Shown: positions 41,777 through 50,889 of the stretch, piece after piece | How positions within the stretch are numbered: position 1 is the stretch's first letter | Layout: every line of letters begins with the position of its first letter | Origin: Streptomyces sp. AC555_RSS877 | GTDB lineage: Bacteria; Actinomycetota; Actinomycetes; Streptomycetales; Streptomycetaceae | DNA: 64,000 bases | Direction: 5' to 3' | NCBI RefSeq assembly: GCF_019049245.1 | Contig: NZ_JAGMUK010000038.1 | Coordinates: 72,287-136,286, forward strand | The notes under the pieces: model-generated | What the model was told of the DNA's origin: nothing | What the model saw: only the letters and a program-made list of their open reading frames with translations | The model's database searches: none | Translations under genes and position numbers: made by a program

Positions 41777-42805
41777 ATGCCTCGCACCGCTCGTCTGCCC
41801 ATGTCCCTCCTCAGAGCCGCTGCGTGCACGGGCATCGCGGCCCTCACCCTGACCGCCTGCGGATCCGGATCCGGCTCCGGATCGAGCTCCGCCGGCTCCG
41901 GTTCGGGCGAGGTCAAGGTCGGCCTGATCACCAAGACCGACACCAACCCGTTCTTCGTGAAGATGAAGGAGGGCGCGGAGAAGGCCGCGAAGGCCGAGGG
42001 CGTCAAGCTCATGACCGCGGCCGGCAAGTTCGACGGCGACAACGCCGGTCAGATCACGGCCATCGAGAACATGGTGGCCTCCGGGGTGAAGGGCATCCTG
42101 ATCACCCCGAGCGACTCCAAGGCCATCGTCCCCGCGATCGCGAAGGCCCGCGCCAAGGGCGTCCTGGTCATCGCCCTGGACACCCCGACCGAGCCGGAGA
42201 GCGCGGTCGACGCCCTCTTCGCCACCGACAACGTCAAGGCCGGCGAGCTGATCGGCGAGTACGCCAAGGCCGCCATGAAGGGCAAGGCCGCCAAGATAGC
42301 CACCCTCGACCTCGCGCCCGGTGTGTCCGTCGGCGTCCAGCGGCACGAGGGCTTCCTGAAGGGCTTCGGCATCGGGGAGAAGGACCCGGCGGTCGTCTGC
42401 TCCCAGGACACCGCGGGCGACCAGGCCAAGGGCCAGACGGCGATGGAGAACTGCCTCCAGAAGGAGCCCGGCATCAACGTCGTCTACACGATCAACGAAC
42501 CGGCCGCACTCGGCGCGTACACCGCGCTCAAGGCCAAGGGCCGGGAGAAGGACGTCCTGATCGTGTCCGTCGACGGCGGCTGCACCGGGACCCAGGCCGT
42601 CAAGGACGGCAAGATCGCCGCCACCTCGCAGCAGTACCCGCTGAAGATGGCCTCCGAGGGCGTCAAGGCCGTCGTGACGTACGCCAAGGACGGCAAGAAG
42701 GCGTCCGGTTACACCGACACGGGCGTCACCCTGATCTCCGACAAGGCGCAGGCCGGGGTCACGTCCGAGGACACCGGTTACGGCCTGGAGAACTGCTGGG
42801 GCTGA
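41777..42805 (+). CDS. Sugar ABC transporter substrate-binding lipoprotein
   Basis: A 342-residue extracellular lipoprotein. The signal peptide ends in the lipobox LTAC with lipidated Cys28, followed by a Gly/Ser linker. The mature part is a ribose/fructose-type binding protein (PBP type 1): VGLITKTDTNPFFVKMKEGA, GILITPSDSKAIVPAI, DTPTEP and VSVDGGCTGTQAV. It captures a monosaccharide and hands it to the permease. ATG 41777 follows GCAGGAG. First gene of the operon; a hairpin after it probably lets it be made in excess. Confidence 0.93.
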   Translation: MPRTARLPMSLLRAAACTGIAALTLTACGSGSGSGSSSAGSGSGEVKVGLITKTDTNPFFVKMKEGAEKAAKAEGVKLMTAAGKFDGDNAGQITAIENMVASGVKGILITPSDSKAIVPAIAKARAKGVLVIALDTPTEPESAVDALFATDNVKAGELIGEYAKAAMKGKAAKIATLDLAPGVSVGVQRHEGFLKGFGIGEKDPAVVCSQDTAGDQAKGQTAMENCLQKEPGINVVYTINEPAALGAYTALKAKGREKDVLIVSVDGGCTGTQAVKDGKIAATSQQYPLKMASEGVKAVVTYAKDGKKASGYTDTGVTLISDKAQAGVTSEDTGYGLENCWG

Positions 42806-42873
42806 GCCGCCCCCGAGGCCCGTACGAGTCCGCCTCCGGCCAGGACCGTATGCCTTCGTTTCTCCCCTCAGTG

Positions 42874-42913
42874 GGGCGGCCGTCCTTCCCTCCCCGACCG
42901 GGGGCGGCCGCCC
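42874..42913 (+). terminator. Intra-operon hairpin
   Basis: Nine-base arms GGGCGGCCG/CGGCCGCCC (42874-42882, 42905-42913) with a 22-base loop in the 179-base gap between the binding-protein and permease genes. A partial terminator here would give more binding protein than permease. Confidence 0.5.
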
Positions 42914-42984
42914 GCTTGTCCTCTTGTCCCCTTGCCCTTTGACCAAGGCGGGCAACGACTTCTGTCTTCCGACAAGGATTTCGC

Positions 42985-43980
42985 ATGACAGCCACGACCT
43001 CGCCGTACGCCGAGCTCAAAGCACCGACCACGGCCCGCAGACTGCTCACGGCACCGACCACCGGCCCACTGGTCGCTCTCCTCCTGGCCTGTGCCTTCTT
43101 CTCCCTCTCGACCGACCAGTTCCTCACGGGCGGCAACTTCTCGCTGATCGTGCAGCAGGTCATGGTCGTCGGCACGCTCGCCATCGGACAGACCCTGATC
43201 ATCCTCACGGCGGGCATCGACCTGTCGTGCGGAGCCGTGATGGCCTTCGGCAGCATCGTGATCGCCAAGATGGCCGCCGAGGGCTCCCTGCCCCCGCTCG
43301 TCGCGATCGCCCTGGGCCTGGCGGTCTGCGGCGGATTCGGGCTGCTCAACGGGGTGTTGGTGCAGAAGATCCCGCTGCCGCCGTTCATCGTCACCCTCGG
43401 CATGCTCAACGTGGCGTTCGCGCTGACCCACATCTACTCCGAGGAGCAGACGGTCACCAACCTGCCCGGCCCGCTGACGGCCCTCGGGCAGACCTTCCCG
43501 CTCGGCCGCACCGACATCACGTACGGCTCCCTGGTCACCATCGCCCTGTTCCTGCTGCTCGCCTACGCGCTGAGCAGCACCGGCTGGGGCCGGCACGTCC
43601 ACGCGCTGGGCGACAGCCCGGAAGCGGCGCGGCTGAACGGCATCCGCACCTCCCGGCTGACCATCGGCGTCTACACCGTGGCCGGTGTCCTCTACGGCAT
43701 CGCCGCCCTGCTGCTCATCTCCCGCACCGGAGTCGGCGACCCCCAGGCGGGACAGACCGACAACCTCGACAGCATCACGGCCGTGGTCCTCGGCGGTACC
43801 AGCCTCTTCGGCGGACGCGGTTCGGTCCTGGGCACCTTCATCGGCGTCCTCATCGTCGGCGTCTTCCGCAACGGCCTGCAGCTGATGGGCGTCGCCTCCA
43901 TCTACCAGACCCTGATCACCGGAGTCCTGGTGATCCTCGCGGTGACCGTCGACCAGCTCTCCCGGAAGAAGGCACGATGA
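42985..43980 (+). CDS. Sugar ABC transporter permease (RbsC/FrcC-like)
   Basis: A 331-residue polytopic membrane protein of the BPD_transp_2 family. Conserved parts are VVGTLAIGQTLIILTAGIDLSCGAVMAFGS, the loop ALGDSPEAARLNGIRTSRLTIGVYTVAG and VLGGTSLFGGRGSVLGTFIGVLI. It forms the membrane channel for the sugar. AAGGAT lies before ATG 42985. The stop overlaps the ATPase start (ATGA). Confidence 0.93.
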   Translation: MTATTSPYAELKAPTTARRLLTAPTTGPLVALLLACAFFSLSTDQFLTGGNFSLIVQQVMVVGTLAIGQTLIILTAGIDLSCGAVMAFGSIVIAKMAAEGSLPPLVAIALGLAVCGGFGLLNGVLVQKIPLPPFIVTLGMLNVAFALTHIYSEEQTVTNLPGPLTALGQTFPLGRTDITYGSLVTIALFLLLAYALSSTGWGRHVHALGDSPEAARLNGIRTSRLTIGVYTVAGVLYGIAALLLISRTGVGDPQAGQTDNLDSITAVVLGGTSLFGGRGSVLGTFIGVLIVGVFRNGLQLMGVASIYQTLITGVLVILAVTVDQLSRKKAR

Positions 43981-44813
43981 CCGCCACCTCCTCCCCCGCC
44001 CCCGTGCTGCAGGCCCGCGGTCTGGTCAAGCGCTACGGTCACGTCACCGCCATCGACGGCGCCGACTTCGACCTGCTGCCCGGTGAGGTCCTCGCCGTCA
44101 TCGGCGACAACGGAGCCGGCAAGACCAGCCTGATCAAGGCGCTCACCGGCGCGCTGGTCCCCGACGCCGGCGAGATTCGCCTCAACGGCGAACCCATCAC
44201 CTTCTCCGGGCCGCAGAGCGCACGCGCCCACGGCATCGAGACGGTCTATCAGGACCTTGCCGTGGCCGCCTCCATGGACATCGCCTCGAACATGTTCCTC
44301 GGGCGTGAGCTGCGTCGCCCCGGCGCCCTCGGCAGTGTCTTCCGCATGCTGGACAAGAAGCGGATGCGCCAGGAGGCCGCCGAACACATGGCCGACCTGA
44401 AGATCGGTCTGCGCTCGCTGACGCAAGCGGTGGAGACCCTGTCCGGAGGGCAGCGGCAGGCCGTCGCGGTCGCCCGTTCCGTCGCCTGGGCCCGCAGCGT
44501 CGTCGTCATGGACGAGCCCACCGCCGCCCTCGGGGTCAAGGAGTCCGGTCAGGTCCTGGACCTCATCCGCCGCGTCCGGGACAAGGGCATGCCGGTCGTC
44601 CTGATCAGCCACAACATGCCGCACGTCTTCGAGATCGCCGACCGGATCCACGTCCACCGGCTGGGCCGCAGGGCCGCCGTGATCAAGCCCTCCGACTACT
44701 CCATGGCGGAGGTCGTCGCCATCATGACCGGCGCGCTCACCGTCGACGAGGCCGGAGATACTGTCGTAGCGGATTCCAAGGCGGCGAAGGCCGCGGGCGT
44801 CCAGGCCACCTGA
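43977..44813 (+). CDS. Sugar ABC transporter ATP-binding protein (FrcA-like)
   Basis: A 278-residue single-domain ABC ATPase. Walker A GDNGAGKTS, Q-loop (TVYQDLAV), signature LSGGQRQAVAVAR, Walker B VVVMDEPTAALG and switch His (LISHNMPHVF) are complete. RbsA-type proteins are double-length; a single domain here matches FrcA of the fructose system. It overlaps the permease gene by 4 bases. The tail after residue 255 is Ala/Lys-rich. Confidence 0.93.
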   Translation: MTATSSPAPVLQARGLVKRYGHVTAIDGADFDLLPGEVLAVIGDNGAGKTSLIKALTGALVPDAGEIRLNGEPITFSGPQSARAHGIETVYQDLAVAASMDIASNMFLGRELRRPGALGSVFRMLDKKRMRQEAAEHMADLKIGLRSLTQAVETLSGGQRQAVAVARSVAWARSVVVMDEPTAALGVKESGQVLDLIRRVRDKGMPVVLISHNMPHVFEIADRIHVHRLGRRAAVIKPSDYSMAEVVAIMTGALTVDEAGDTVVADSKAAKAAGVQAT

Positions 44814-44836
44814 CGTACGACTGAAGCACTCACCGA

Positions 44837-44860
44837 TTCCGGCCGAGGCCGCGGCCGGAA
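44837..44860. other. Hairpin between ATPase and LacI genes
   Basis: TTCCGGCCG and CGGCCGGAA form a perfect 9-base stem with a 6-base loop. It may be a terminator or an attenuator in front of the regulator gene. Confidence 0.5.
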
Positions 44861-44888
44861 CCGACGAGCACAGGAGACCGTTTCCTCC

Positions 44889-45920
44889 ATGGCAGCGAAC
44901 CGCCGCCCCACCCTGGCAGACGTCGCCCGAGAAGTGGGCGTCAGCGCCAAGACCGTGTCCCGCGTCCTCAACGAGGACGGGCCCGCCTCGGCGCAGACCC
45001 GGGAGCAGGTTCTCGCCGCCGTGGCCAAGCTCGGCTTCCAGCCCAACCTCATGGCCCGCAACATCCGCGTCGGCGGGCCCGACACCACCATCGGACTGGT
45101 CATCCCGGACCTCGGCAACCCCTTCTTCGGAGCCGTGGCCCGGAGCATCGAGGACAGCGTCCGCGACCGCGGCCTGACCCTGCTCATGGGCTCCTCCGCG
45201 GACGATCCGGGCCGCGAGCGCGCGCTGACGGACAAGTTCCTCGCCCGGCGCATCAGCATCCTGCTGGTCGTGCCGTCCGTCGGCGCCGACCACTCCCACC
45301 TCAAGACCCACCGCGCCACGGGCCTGCCCGTCGTCTTCATCGACCGTCCGGGCGTGGGTCTGGCCACGGACAGCGTCGTCAGCTCCAACCGTGCGGGCGC
45401 CCATGACGGCGTCGCCCATCTGATCGCCCACGGACACCGGCGCATCGGCTTCATCGGCGATCTGCCGACCACGCTCTACACACGCCGCGAGCGACTGGCC
45501 GGATACCGCTCCGCCCTGCGGGAAGCCGGCCTCCCCGCCGACCGTGCCCTGGTCGCCAACGCCCACGACCGGCACGGGGCCTCCGCCGTGACCGCCCAGC
45601 TCCTGGACCTGGCGGATCCCCCCACCGCCCTGTTCGCCGGCAACAACATCGTCGCGCTGGGGATCGTCGCCGAACTCGCCCGCGGCAAGCGCAAGGACGT
45701 CGCCGTCGTCGCCTTCGACGACGTGGAGCTCGCCGAGGCGCTCGAGCCGGCCCTGACCGTCGTCGCCCAGGACGCCGAGGAGATCGGCAGAACGGCGGCG
45801 ACCACCGCCCTGGCGCGCCTGGACGGCGACCGCTCGCGCGCCCGCACGATCACCGTGCCCACCCGGCTGATCGTCCGGGGGTCGGGGGAGCGGCCGGCTC
45901 TCGCGCTGCGCGAGGCATGA
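44889..45920 (+). CDS. LacI family regulator of the sugar operon
   Basis: A 343-residue LacI/GalR-type repressor. N-terminal HTH (TLADVAREVGVSAKTVSRVLN) and hinge (LGFQPNLMARNIRVG) precede the sugar-binding domain (IGLVIPDLGNPFFGAVARSIED). It follows the transporter genes by 76 bases in the same direction and is the likely ligand of the TGTCAWCGWTGACA operators, releasing them when its sugar (or a phosphate) binds. AGGAGA lies upstream of ATG 44889. Confidence 0.93.
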   Translation: MAANRRPTLADVAREVGVSAKTVSRVLNEDGPASAQTREQVLAAVAKLGFQPNLMARNIRVGGPDTTIGLVIPDLGNPFFGAVARSIEDSVRDRGLTLLMGSSADDPGRERALTDKFLARRISILLVVPSVGADHSHLKTHRATGLPVVFIDRPGVGLATDSVVSSNRAGAHDGVAHLIAHGHRRIGFIGDLPTTLYTRRERLAGYRSALREAGLPADRALVANAHDRHGASAVTAQLLDLADPPTALFAGNNIVALGIVAELARGKRKDVAVVAFDDVELAEALEPALTVVAQDAEEIGRTAATTALARLDGDRSRARTITVPTRLIVRGSGERPALALREA

Positions 45921-45951
45921 CCCCCCGTCACCGGGTGGGCAGGGGTACGGC

Positions 45952-47340
45952 TCAGGCCCAGGCGGTCACCGGCACGAACGAACTGTCCTGCCGGAACAGG
46001 TCCGTCCCGTCGGTCCGGGCCACCCGGAGTTGGTAGTTGTAATGGCGCAGGTAGTAGCCCGGGTAGTTGTACGACTCGAAGCGCAGTGAGCCGCTCGCCG
46101 TGCCGGTGCGGGCGATGAACGTGGCGTCCTTGGCGAAGGTCGACGTCCCGTCGTTCGCGTCGAAGCGGCCGCGGAAGTCCCAGTGGCGCAGGTAGTTGCC
46201 GGAGGCGTCCCGGAAGGAGTAGGCGTTCGCGTCGGCGAGGCCGGCGACGACCGTGAAGGTGGACGCCTGCTTCTCGGCGGTGGTGCTGGAGGCGCTGACC
46301 ACGGGGAGGTTGAGCAGGGACGACTGGTTCTGCCAGTGACGGGTGGTGAAGTTGACCGAGCGGAAGGAGCGGGTGACGTTCTTCGCCAGGCTCGGGCCGC
46401 CCGAGACGGTCTCCTTGATCACCGTGAAGTGCCGGGCCGTGCCGGAGACGACGGGGAGCGCGGCCGGGGCGGACCAGGTGGCGAAGGTGTCGTAGCTGTC
46501 GCTGTAGTAGTAGGTGCCGTCGCCGTAGCCGTCGAAGAAGATCCGCCAGCCGCCGTTGTCGAGCTGCACCAGCGCCGCGCCCTCGCGGTAGCTGCCCCAG
46601 CCCGCCCAGTTGCCGGTGCGGCTGATGGTGTAGGGGCCGGTGAGGCTGGTCGCCGTCGCGTACTCGATGTACTTCGCCGTCTCGTTCTTCGTGAAGGCGT
46701 GGTAGGTCGAGCCGATCTTCACGATGTACGTGTCGATGTGGTTGGCACCGATGCCGGACAGCGCGACCGGTGAACTCCACGCGGTGAGGCCGGTGTTGGT
46801 GGCCTTCAGCAGGTACGGGGTGAAGATCCACTCGTCGTTGGCCGTCGAGCAGGAGACGATGATGTTCACGCTGCCGTCGCTGTCGACGAACCACTCCGGC
46901 GCCCAGGCGCGGGACAGGTTGGCGATCGGGACCGTGTAGTCGTACAGGAAGGTCCAGTTGACCCGGTCGGTGCTGCGGGCGAAGCCGATGGTGGTGCTCG
47001 GGTCCTGCCAGGTGTGGGTCGTGTAGGTGATGTAGTAGTAGCCGTTGGTGTGCTTGAAGATGCTCGCGTCGCGGATGCGGTTGCTGGGCGGGGTGTAGGC
47101 GGACGACTTGGCCAGCCGGAAGTCGGTGGCGTCGTCGGACTGGTACACGTTCACGGTGCCGTCGTTGCTGTCGAGGAACGGCACGATGGTGTAGCGGGTG
47201 GCGGAGCCGCTCGGCGGGGCGGCGGCCGAGGCCGTGCCGAGCAGTCCGGGCATCTCGCCCAGGACCAGCGCCGAGGCGGGCAGGACGGCCATCGCCCGCA
47301 GCAGGGTGCGGCGCGACGGCGCGGGGGGTCGTGTGGTCAC
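45952..47340 (-). CDS. Secreted GH43 glycosidase with AbfB domain
   Basis: A 462-residue exported enzyme. A Tat-like signal (SRRTLLRAMAVLPASALVLG) leads into a five-bladed GH43/GH62-type propeller (RDASIFKHTNGYYYITYTTH with a catalytic Asp, NHIDTYIVKIGSTYHAF, GSYREGAALVQLDNG), then a C-terminal AbfB (CBM42) arabinose-binding domain (SFRDASGNYLRHWDFRGRF, SYNYPGYYLRHYNYQLRV). It most likely removes arabinofuranose from hemicellulose. GTG 47340 follows GGGAGAG. Confidence 0.88.
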   Translation of the reverse strand: MTTRPPAPSRRTLLRAMAVLPASALVLGEMPGLLGTASAAAPPSGSATRYTIVPFLDSNDGTVNVYQSDDATDFRLAKSSAYTPPSNRIRDASIFKHTNGYYYITYTTHTWQDPSTTIGFARSTDRVNWTFLYDYTVPIANLSRAWAPEWFVDSDGSVNIIVSCSTANDEWIFTPYLLKATNTGLTAWSSPVALSGIGANHIDTYIVKIGSTYHAFTKNETAKYIEYATATSLTGPYTISRTGNWAGWGSYREGAALVQLDNGGWRIFFDGYGDGTYYYSDSYDTFATWSAPAALPVVSGTARHFTVIKETVSGGPSLAKNVTRSFRSVNFTTRHWQNQSSLLNLPVVSASSTTAEKQASTFTVVAGLADANAYSFRDASGNYLRHWDFRGRFDANDGTSTFAKDATFIARTGTASGSLRFESYNYPGYYLRHYNYQLRVARTDGTDLFRQDSSFVPVTAWA

Positions 47341-47388
47341 GGGCGGCTCTCCCTCGGACACAAACACATGCGACTCTGATGTTCGATA

Positions 47389-47407
47389 TTCCGAACCAAG
47401 TTCGGAA
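47389..47407. promoter_or_regulatory. TTCCGAAC-N3-GTTCGGAA operator before the GH43 gene
   Basis: A perfect 8+8 inverted repeat 49 bases upstream of the glycosidase start, in an AT-richer promoter region. Probably bound by a sugar-responsive repressor encoded elsewhere; it does not match the LacI operators of the neighbouring operon. Confidence 0.6.
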
Positions 47408-47557
47408 AGTCGATCAGAAGGTAGGGCCGAGGGTGGGACGCGTCAATGGTTCGCGCAGGACTCATGGGCCCTGCGGGAAAGCTGTGGCGTGCACTGATGC
47501 GGCGAGCTGCCACCGGTATCAAGCGCCGGGGCATTCCGCCGCGACCCCACCGGACGT

Positions 47558-47569
47558 TACCGTTCGGTA
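47558..47569. promoter_or_regulatory. TACCG-N2-CGGTA palindrome before amidase
   Basis: TACCGTTCGGTA, 27 bases before the amidase start, of the kind bound by many TetR-type repressors. No regulator gene is adjacent. Confidence 0.45.
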
Positions 47570-47596
47570 GACAACGCCGTCCCGGAGGTGTCCCGC

Positions 47597-49021
47597 ATGA
47601 CGCTCGACCGTTCCGAAGGCCTCGCGGAGTTGGCCCGTGCGCTCGCCGACGGGGAGGTGACGTCCCGGTCGCTCGTGGAGCGGGCGCTGGCGCGGATCGA
47701 GGCGACGCAGACCACGCTGAACGCCTTCCGGATCGTACGGACCGAGGCGGCGCTCGCCGAGGCGGCGGCAGCGGACGAGGAGCTGGCCGCGGGCGTGCGC
47801 AGGCCGCTGCTCGGGGTGCCGGTGGCGGTCAAGGACGACATGGACGTGGCGGGCGAGCCGACCGCGTTCGGCTGCCGGGGCGAGTTCCCGCCGGTCACCG
47901 AGGACGGCGAGGCGGTACGGCGGCTGCGCGCGGCCGGAGCCGTGATCGTCGGCAAGACCAATACCTGCGAGTTCGGGCAGTGGCCGTTCACCGAGGGGCC
48001 CGCCTTCGGCGCGACCCGCAACCCGTGGAGCACGGAGCACACCCCGGGCGGCTCGTCCGGCGGTTCGGCCGCCGCCGTCGCCGCCGGTCTGGTGCCGGCC
48101 GCGCTCGGCTCGGACGGCGCCGGTTCGGTGCGCATTCCGGCCTCCTGGACCCATCTCGTCGGCATCAAGCCGCAGCGCGGCCGGATCTCCACCTGGCCGC
48201 GCGGCGAGTCCTTCCACGGCATCACGGTCAACGGCACGCTGGCCCGTACGGTCGCCGACGCGGCCCTCCTGCTGGACGCGGCGGCCGGCAACCACGAACG
48301 GGACCCGCACCGGCCGCCGGTCGTCGACGCCCTGGCAGCGACGAAGCGGGACCCCGGCCGGCTGCGCATCGCGCTCTCCCTGAAGCCGCCGTTCACCGCC
48401 ATGCCCGCGCGGCTGCGGCCGGAGGTGCGCGCTCGGGTCGTGCAACTCGCCGAGAAGCTGAGCGACCTGGGGCATGTCGTCGAGGAGGCCGACCCTCCGT
48501 ACGGCCAGATCGGGCTGACCTTCGTGCCCCGCGCCACTGCCGGTATCGCCGAGCGCGTCCGCGAGGCACCCTTCCCCGCCCTGCTCGACCGCCGCACCCG
48601 CGACGCCGCCCGGCTGGGCGGGCTCCTCGGCGGGGTGCCGCTGCGGGCGGCGCGACGCGCGGAGGCGGTTCTGCACCGGCGTATCGGAGCGTTCTTCACG
48701 ACGTACGACGTGATCCTCGCGCCGACCACGGCCGCTCCCCCGCCCCGCATCGGCGCGCTGCTGAGCCTGGGCGGCCTCGCCACCGACCGGGCCATGATCG
48801 CGGCCTGTCCCTACGCCTGGCCGTGGAACGTGCTGGGCTGGCCGGGGGTGAACGTGCCCGCCGGTTTCGTGGGCGGCGGTCTGCCGGTCGGCGCCCAGTT
48901 GCTGGGGCCGGCGAACAGTGAGCCGCTGCTGGTCTGCCTCGCCGCGCAGCTGGAGGCCGAACTGCGCTGGCACTCGGCGTGGCCGCCGGAGCACGCGGTC
49001 ACGGACTCACCGGCCGCATAA
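47597..49021 (+). CDS. Amidase (amidase signature family)
   Basis: A 474-residue amidase with a Ser-cisSer-Lys triad. The catalytic Lys is in PVAVKDDMDVAG and the signature region reads GGSSGGSAAAVAAGLVPAALG and SDGAGSVRIPA. Such enzymes hydrolyse amides to acids and ammonia; substrate unknown. ATG 47597 is chosen because GGAGG (47584-47588) is 8 bases upstream; GTG 47588 would overlap that site. Two other aromatic-amide or glutamyl-tRNA roles are less likely as gatCAB partners are absent. Confidence 0.9.
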   Translation: MTLDRSEGLAELARALADGEVTSRSLVERALARIEATQTTLNAFRIVRTEAALAEAAAADEELAAGVRRPLLGVPVAVKDDMDVAGEPTAFGCRGEFPPVTEDGEAVRRLRAAGAVIVGKTNTCEFGQWPFTEGPAFGATRNPWSTEHTPGGSSGGSAAAVAAGLVPAALGSDGAGSVRIPASWTHLVGIKPQRGRISTWPRGESFHGITVNGTLARTVADAALLLDAAAGNHERDPHRPPVVDALAATKRDPGRLRIALSLKPPFTAMPARLRPEVRARVVQLAEKLSDLGHVVEEADPPYGQIGLTFVPRATAGIAERVREAPFPALLDRRTRDAARLGGLLGGVPLRAARRAEAVLHRRIGAFFTTYDVILAPTTAAPPPRIGALLSLGGLATDRAMIAACPYAWPWNVLGWPGVNVPAGFVGGGLPVGAQLLGPANSEPLLVCLAAQLEAELRWHSAWPPEHAVTDSPAA

Positions 49022-49047
49022 CGGCGTTCGGCCCGTACCCTGTGACC

Positions 49048-49266
49048 ATGGACGACGCGTCGATGGTCGGGCTCATGGGACGGGTCACCGGGGCGGTCGG
49101 GCCCGGACTGGTCGGTGAGGTGATCGTCCGCGTGCGGGGTGGCGCCGAGCACTTCCTCGCCTACCCCGCCACCGCTACGGACCGCATCGAGCGGGGCACG
49201 GTGGTCATGGTCGTGGAGTACCTGCCGCCGAGAACGGTCTACGTGCAAGCGGCGTACGACAGTTGA
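49048..49266 (+). CDS. Short NfeD-like OB-fold protein
   Basis: A 72-residue protein comprising only an OB-type beta barrel (LMGRVTGAVGPGLVGEVIVRVRGGAEHFLAY, GTVVMVVEYLPPRTVYV). It resembles the C-terminal domain of NfeD proteins, which partner with flotillin-type SPFH proteins; the next gene is such a protein. No membrane helix is present, unlike most NfeD proteins. ATG 49048 or GTG 49042 may be the start. Confidence 0.68.
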   Translation: MDDASMVGLMGRVTGAVGPGLVGEVIVRVRGGAEHFLAYPATATDRIERGTVVMVVEYLPPRTVYVQAAYDS

Positions 49267-49401
49267 GCCCGCTTCCCCGCAGGTGAGACCGGGTTTGTAT
49301 CAAGGTTTCGACAAGGATGGGTCAGCGTCTGTACCCAGGGCCTCGCACAGGCGCACACTCCCTTCGTTCGGTGCCGAAAGGGCACCATCACAAGGGGGCG
49401 T

Positions 49402-50889
49402 ATGCCGATGATTGTCGGCGTCGTTGCGGGGGTGGCGGTTGCCGCCGCCCTCGTTCTGATCGGTCTGTTCAAGATGATGTGGCGTGTCGCGGAACCGAAC
49501 GAGGCACTGATCATCTCCGGCTCCAAGCACAAGACGGAGGGCCTCGAGGCGGGCATGGGCTTCCGGATCGTCACCGGACGCGGCACGCTCGTGCTGCCCG
49601 GAGTGCAGGCGGTGCGCAAGCTCTCGCTCGACCTGAACGAGACCGAACTGCACGTGGACTGCGTGACCCACCAGGGCATTCCGCTCAAGGTGCGGGGCGT
49701 GGTCATCTTCAAGGTGGGCGACGACTTCGTGTCGATCGCGAACGCGGGCCGCCGTTTCCTCGACCAGCAGAAGCTGATGTCCGAGCGGGTGCACAACGTC
49801 TTCGCCGGTCATCTGCGTTCCATCGTGGGCGGGTTGACGGTCGAGGACATGATCCGCGACCGGGAGAAGCTCACCGGGCAGACCCGGGCGGCCTGCGGCA
49901 CGGAGATGGAGAAGCTGGGCCTGATCGTCGACTCGCTGCAGATCCACGAGATCGAGGACCCGACCGGGTACATCCAGAACCTGGCGATGCCGCACGCGGC
50001 GGCCGTCCAGCGGGACGCGAGGATCGCGCAGGCGGAGGCGAACCGGCTGGCCACCGAGGCGGAGCAGCAGTCGTACGCCCGGATGGCCGAGGCAACCCGG
50101 GACAGCGAGATTTTGCAGGCCGGTTACCAGGCCGAGCGCGACAAGGCGGGTGCCAAGTCCCGCCAGGCCGGACCGCTCGCCGACGCCGCGGCCCGGCAGG
50201 AAGTCGTCGTCCAGGAGACGCGGGTCGCCGAGCTGGAGGCCCAGCGGCGTGAGCAGCAGCTCCAGGCGGACGTGCGCAAGCCGGCGGACGCGCAGGCCTA
50301 CGAGAAGCGGACGATGGCCGAGGCGGAGCGCGACGCACGCATCTCCGCGGCCCAGGCCAAGGCGCAGGAGACGGAGCTGGCGGCAGCGGCCGAGGCGACC
50401 CGGGTCAAGACGGCCGCGGGCGCCGAGGCGGAAGCCACCAGGGCCCGGGGCACCGCCATGGCGGCGGCCACCCGCGCCACCGGCGAGGCCGAGGCGGCCG
50501 CGGCACAGGCCAGGGGCCTCGCCGAGGCCGAGGCGGCCAAGGCCAAGGGGCTCGCGGAGGCGGACGCCATCAAGGCCCGCGCCGCCGCCCTCGCCGAGAA
50601 CCAGGAAGCCGTCGTCGCCCAGCAACTCGCCGAGAACTGGCCGGAGATCGTCAGGGCCGGCGCGTCCGCCTTCGGCAGCGTCGACAACATGGTGGTGCTC
50701 AACGGCGCCGACGGCATGGCGGACATGCTCACCAAGGCGCTCACCATGGGCGGCACGGGCCTCGGCCTGGCCCGCCAGCTGCTCGCCTCGATGAACCAGA
50801 ACGGGCCTGCCGCGAACGGGACTTCGCCCCGCAACGGGGTCGTGCCGCCACCGCTCCAGAAGGTGCCGGTGGAGCAGGACGGAGGATGA
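49402..50889 (+). CDS. Flotillin-like SPFH domain protein
   Basis: A 495-residue membrane-associated scaffold. One N-terminal hydrophobic helix (IVGVVAGVAVAAALVLIGLF) anchors it, the SPFH/band-7 domain covers about residues 27-200, and a long Ala/Glu coiled coil (about 205-420) with repeated AEA motifs follows, as in flotillin/FloT. These proteins organise membrane microdomains. ATG 49402 lies 135 bases after the NfeD-like gene in the same direction, the arrangement typical of floA/floT loci. Confidence 0.92.
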   Translation: MPMIVGVVAGVAVAAALVLIGLFKMMWRVAEPNEALIISGSKHKTEGLEAGMGFRIVTGRGTLVLPGVQAVRKLSLDLNETELHVDCVTHQGIPLKVRGVVIFKVGDDFVSIANAGRRFLDQQKLMSERVHNVFAGHLRSIVGGLTVEDMIRDREKLTGQTRAACGTEMEKLGLIVDSLQIHEIEDPTGYIQNLAMPHAAAVQRDARIAQAEANRLATEAEQQSYARMAEATRDSEILQAGYQAERDKAGAKSRQAGPLADAAARQEVVVQETRVAELEAQRREQQLQADVRKPADAQAYEKRTMAEAERDARISAAQAKAQETELAAAAEATRVKTAAGAEAEATRARGTAMAAATRATGEAEAAAAQARGLAEAEAAKAKGLAEADAIKARAAALAENQEAVVAQQLAENWPEIVRAGASAFGSVDNMVVLNGADGMADMLTKALTMGGTGLGLARQLLASMNQNGPAANGTSPRNGVVPPPLQKVPVEQDGG

